A stretch of DNA of 8,319 nt, taken from Chersky-265 sp035275285 (GTDB lineage: Bacteria > Fibrobacterota > Fibrobacteria > UBA11236). A model generated the notes under the pieces. The model did no database searches, had not been told where the DNA came from, and saw only the letters and a list, made by a program, of their open reading frames with translations. The stretch spans positions 1-8,319 of the forward strand of contig DATENA010000256.1 in assembly GCA_035275285.1 (NCBI GenBank), read 5' to 3'. The number at the start of each line of letters is the position of its first letter. Position 1 is the first letter of the stretch. The translations under genes and the position numbers were made by a program. Positions 6,594 to 8,319 of this stretch are shown one piece after another.

Positions 6594-6621
6594 ATGGGTT
6601 CGAATCCCGCCATCCCGACCA
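6594..6621 (+). pseudogene. Orphan tRNA 3' end (T-arm, acceptor strand, CCA), tRNA-Pro-like
   Basis: T-loop TTCGAAT (6599-6605) is flanked by GGG / CCC pairs. It is followed by an acceptor 3' strand CATCCCG (6611-6617), discriminator A6618 and CCA (6619-6621). G72 with A73 would demand C at position 1, a pattern typical of bacterial tRNA-Pro, so a proline tRNA is the likeliest source. The left arm of the T-stem reads ATGGG against CCCGC, with a wobble and a mismatch at its outer end, so tRNA identity breaks down at about 6594-6596. No D-arm, anticodon arm or 5' acceptor strand of a matching tRNA is present upstream. This is either a truncated tRNA, a 3'-end attachment-site copy left by an integrating element, or the tRNA-like end of an unknown RNA. 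Confidence 0.7.
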
Positions 6622-6628
6622 ATTAAAG

Positions 6629-6671
6629 AAAGCCTGGTTTTTCGCAAGAGAAGCCAGGCTTTTTCCTTTTT
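6629..6671 (+). terminator. Intrinsic terminator right after the orphan tRNA 3' end
   Basis: AAAGCCTGG (6629-6637) pairs perfectly with CCAGGCTTT (6654-6662). Six further pairs inside (6638-6643 with 6648-6653, two of them G-T) close a GCAA tetraloop (6644-6647), giving a 15-bp stem. T-rich sequence TTTTT-CC-TTTTT follows. It begins 8 bases after the CCA, as expected for the native terminator of a tRNA gene. Confidence 0.92.
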
Positions 6672-6696
6672 GGAGTTCGAATCCCTCCGTACAACC
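6671..6696 (+). other. Second degenerate T-arm-like motif
   Basis: GGAG-TTCGAAT-CC-CTCC (6672-6688) repeats the GTTCGAATCCC core of the orphan tRNA 3' end 77 bases further on. GGAG and CTCC can pair, but the 9-base loop and the downstream GTACAACC do not make an intact acceptor or CCA. It looks like a decayed tRNA 3' end, or chance. It lies in the leader of the SEC-C gene. Confidence 0.3.
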
Positions 6697-6717
6697 CTCT
6701 TTCATATTTTTCACAGG

Positions 6718-8169
6718 ATGGAAAATCCGGGCCGGAATGAGCCTTGCCATTGCGGAAGCGGCAAGAAGTACAAAAAGTGCTGTCTGCAAAAGGATATCGA
6801 GACCCATGGCCGGAAGGCCCTCGATTTCAGCTATGAATCCCATCTCGCGATGCGTCGGGCCGTGACAGATAAACTGGATCGGATCATCACCCAGCATGCC
6901 ACCAAGGAGGAAATCCAGGCTTATGCCGATTTCTATTGGGATACCCCCCTGCTCGACGATGGCGAGTTGGAAAGGTTGAGGAAGGATGAGGTCTCCTTCA
7001 CGGCGCTAAGCAATCAGATGCTGGCATCCCTGTCCGATGCTTTCGTTCTGAAAGGCCAGTCGCCCGCCCGGTTCGCGCTGAGGCAAACGCCTGATAGGTT
7101 CTCGCAAGCGGAGCGGGAATTTCTGCAAGCCTACGAAGACGCGCGGATGACCTATTTCCAGGCCCGGGAGTTCTTCCCTGAAACCGGCCGTCTTGTGGTC
7201 GAGGATCTTTTCGACGGAAAGCGCTTCACCATATTCGATAAAAGCGCATCGACAACAGGGCGTCTCTACGACATCCTTTGCGGGCGCTTGGCGCCCATTC
7301 CCAGCAAGGATGGATTCGCCTTCGAGTCGCTGGGCGGGAGCATCATCCCTCCCCGGGAAAAGGACCGGCTTCTGGAAGCGTTGGAGTTCTTGCGGGCGGA
7401 TGAACGGTTGGATCCAGTTCCGGAACAGCCCCTGCACGGCTTTCTCGAAGCCAACCCCATCGTATTTTATTGGGTTGATCTCTGGATATGGCATGCCACC
7501 CGCTTTCCTCCCATGCCCCGGCTGGCCACCTCGGACGGCGAGGAACTGGTTTCCATCCAGGCCCGCTTTTCGACGCCGGATTCCGGGCTTCTGGCCTCGG
7601 CCCTGGAGCGGCAACGGAATTTCCGGATGGACGAGGAGAAAGGGGGCCGCATTTTCACTTGGCTCAATGCCAAGGGAATGGCAATGGGCACCTTGCGGAT
7701 CAGGAAGGGCTCGAATGAACTGCACCTGGATACCAATTCCCGGGAACGTTTCAAGAAATGGGAGAAGAAGCTGAAAAGCCTGGGTGAAATCACCTTCCTC
7801 GGAAAAAAGGAAGAGTCTTCCGCCTCAATGCTGTCCAAGGCCATGAGAAAGGGTCCTAGCGGCAATGCCGAGGAGGGAAAATCCCGCAAGATACCCCCCC
7901 AGGGTGGCCTAAAGGATGCGGATTTCAGTGCGATATTTCCGCAGGTCAAGGAGATGATGATCTCCCGGTGGATCTCCGAACCCGTGCCGGCACTGGGAGG
8001 ACTCACGCCGATAAAGGCATCAAAATCCCCTTCCGGCCGCAAGCGCCTGAATGAATTGCTCGAAGAATTCGAGAACTCCAACGCCAGGCTCCCGGCCGAT
8101 CGGCAAACCATGGTCGTGATGGATGTCGATGAATTGCGCAAGCGCCTTGGAATGGAGGAGGACTCTTGA
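6718..8169 (+). CDS. SEC-C metal-binding motif protein of unknown function
   Basis: The product has 483 residues. The N-terminus carries a complete SEC-C zinc motif, NEPCHCGSGKKYKKCC (7-22), with ligands C10, C12, C21 and C22 (or a nearby residue), as at the end of SecA where it binds zinc and contacts SecB and ribosomes. The centre (30-400) has no recognised catalytic domain; FTWLNAKGMAMGTL (313-326) followed by LHLDTNSRERFKKW (335-348) is a strand-rich block seen in other SEC-C proteins. The C-terminus has RWISEPVPALGGLTPIKA (417-434), resembling the P-x-PALGG-x-TP motif shared by SEC-C partners and the C-terminal part of Xre/MbcA-type antitoxins. ATG 6718 is chosen because the SEC-C motif normally begins within ten residues of the start. 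The frame stays open upstream to an ATG at 6571, inside the tRNA-like segment, which is an unlikely start. The ribosome binding site is poor (AGG directly abutting the ATG). The stop overlaps the next gene's start. Confidence 0.85.
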   Translation: MENPGRNEPCHCGSGKKYKKCCLQKDIETHGRKALDFSYESHLAMRRAVTDKLDRIITQHATKEEIQAYADFYWDTPLLDDGELERLRKDEVSFTALSNQMLASLSDAFVLKGQSPARFALRQTPDRFSQAEREFLQAYEDARMTYFQAREFFPETGRLVVEDLFDGKRFTIFDKSASTTGRLYDILCGRLAPIPSKDGFAFESLGGSIIPPREKDRLLEALEFLRADERLDPVPEQPLHGFLEANPIVFYWVDLWIWHATRFPPMPRLATSDGEELVSIQARFSTPDSGLLASALERQRNFRMDEEKGGRIFTWLNAKGMAMGTLRIRKGSNELHLDTNSRERFKKWEKKLKSLGEITFLGKKEESSASMLSKAMRKGPSGNAEEGKSRKIPPQGGLKDADFSAIFPQVKEMMISRWISEPVPALGGLTPIKASKSPSGRKRLNELLEEFENSNARLPADRQTMVVMDVDELRKRLGMEEDS

Positions 8170-8319
8170 ATCGCGCCGCCTTGCGCCGCGAGGCCGGTCC
8201 GCGCTCGCTCGAGCGTGGGGAGATCTGTTTCAAAACGGGGAAGGTAAGATCCCTGGCCGAGCACGAAGGCACCCTGGCGGCCAAGGTGCAAGGGACCCGG
8301 TCGTACCGGGTGAAGCTCT
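8166..8319 (+). CDS. SWIM zinc-finger domain protein, N-terminal part only
   Basis: The frame opens with TTG at 8166, overlapping the TGA stop of the SEC-C gene (TTGA), with GGAGGAG at 8154-8160 five bases upstream; there is no ATG alternative. The 51 residues visible contain RGEICFKTGKVRSL (17-30) and LAAKVQGTRSYRVKL (37-51). This is the conserved strand-strand lead-in of bacterial SWIM proteins, which precedes the CxCx(n)CxH zinc ligands; those would lie beyond the window. SWIM domains are thought to bind DNA or proteins, and in bacteria they often stand at the N-terminus of, or next to, SNF2-type helicases. The overlap implies translational coupling with the SEC-C protein. The family call comes from the short pattern and is reasonable; full length and partner domains are unknown. 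Confidence 0.72.
   Translation, partial: MNRAALRREAGPRSLERGEICFKTGKVRSLAEHEGTLAAKVQGTRSYRVKL

Noticed and set aside
6461..6621. tmRNA (ssrA) gene
   Set aside because: The CCA-bearing end is tRNA-like, but there is no tag reading frame, no 5' end with the GGATTCGAC motif, and the acceptor strand CATCCCG does not fit alanine-type tmRNA.
6456..6647. Minus-strand reading frame of 63 codons containing GGIRTHD
   Set aside because: GGIRTHD and GWRDSNP peptides are typical false translations of DNA antisense to tRNA T-arms; no ribosome binding site or domain supports it.
6571..6717. A 49-codon upstream extension of the SEC-C protein beginning at ATG 6571
   Set aside because: It runs through the orphan tRNA 3' end and its terminator and gives a basic, non-conserved leader. 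The SEC-C motif normally begins within the first ten residues, matching ATG 6718.

Overview
The window is high-GC bacterial chromosome with tightly packed genes on both strands. Two genes, YchF and the BFN nuclease, belong to widely conserved families. The initiator tRNA is recognisable base by base, and both tRNA-like 3' ends encode CCA. The presence of a DUF151/BFN protein, a signal-peptide-bearing exported protein and several unplaced protein families fits a Gram-negative lineage outside the best-studied groups, such as an FCB-type or deltaproteobacteria-like organism. That placement is inference; nothing in the window fixes the phylum.

Left part (1-1703, minus strand): ychF is followed by a bifunctional-nuclease (BFN/DUF151) gene that runs off the left edge. 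A 260-base AT-richer divergent intergenic region (1704-1963) separates them from the plus-strand genes and carries a plausible sigma70-type promoter.

Middle (1964-6102): a long ChaN/Tiki-like protein without a signal peptide is followed by an exported protein with four 18-bp tandem repeats and one CxxCH motif. Next comes an all-helical protein of unknown function with a very strong ribosome binding site. A Yip1-like membrane protein on the minus strand converges on it. ChaN relatives can bind haem and CxxCH can attach haem, so a shared haem-related role for the first two is possible but unproven.

RNA-rich segment (6103-6717): an initiator tRNA-fMet has a near-consensus promoter and a very long terminator hairpin. 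Beyond it lies about 140 bases of hairpin-rich DNA ending in an orphan tRNA 3' end (T-arm, acceptor strand, discriminator A, CCA; tRNA-Pro-like) with its own perfect GNRA-capped terminator. A second degenerate T-arm-like motif follows. No matching tRNA 5' half exists upstream. This is the least explained part of the window: a tRNA or attachment-site relic, or a structured RNA with a tRNA-like end.

Right part (6718-8319): a SEC-C zinc-motif protein of unknown function overlaps the start of a SWIM-type zinc-finger protein that runs off the right edge. The two are translationally coupled and may extend into a SNF2/SWIM helicase module outside the window. No insertion sequence, transposase, integrase or CRISPR array is visible.
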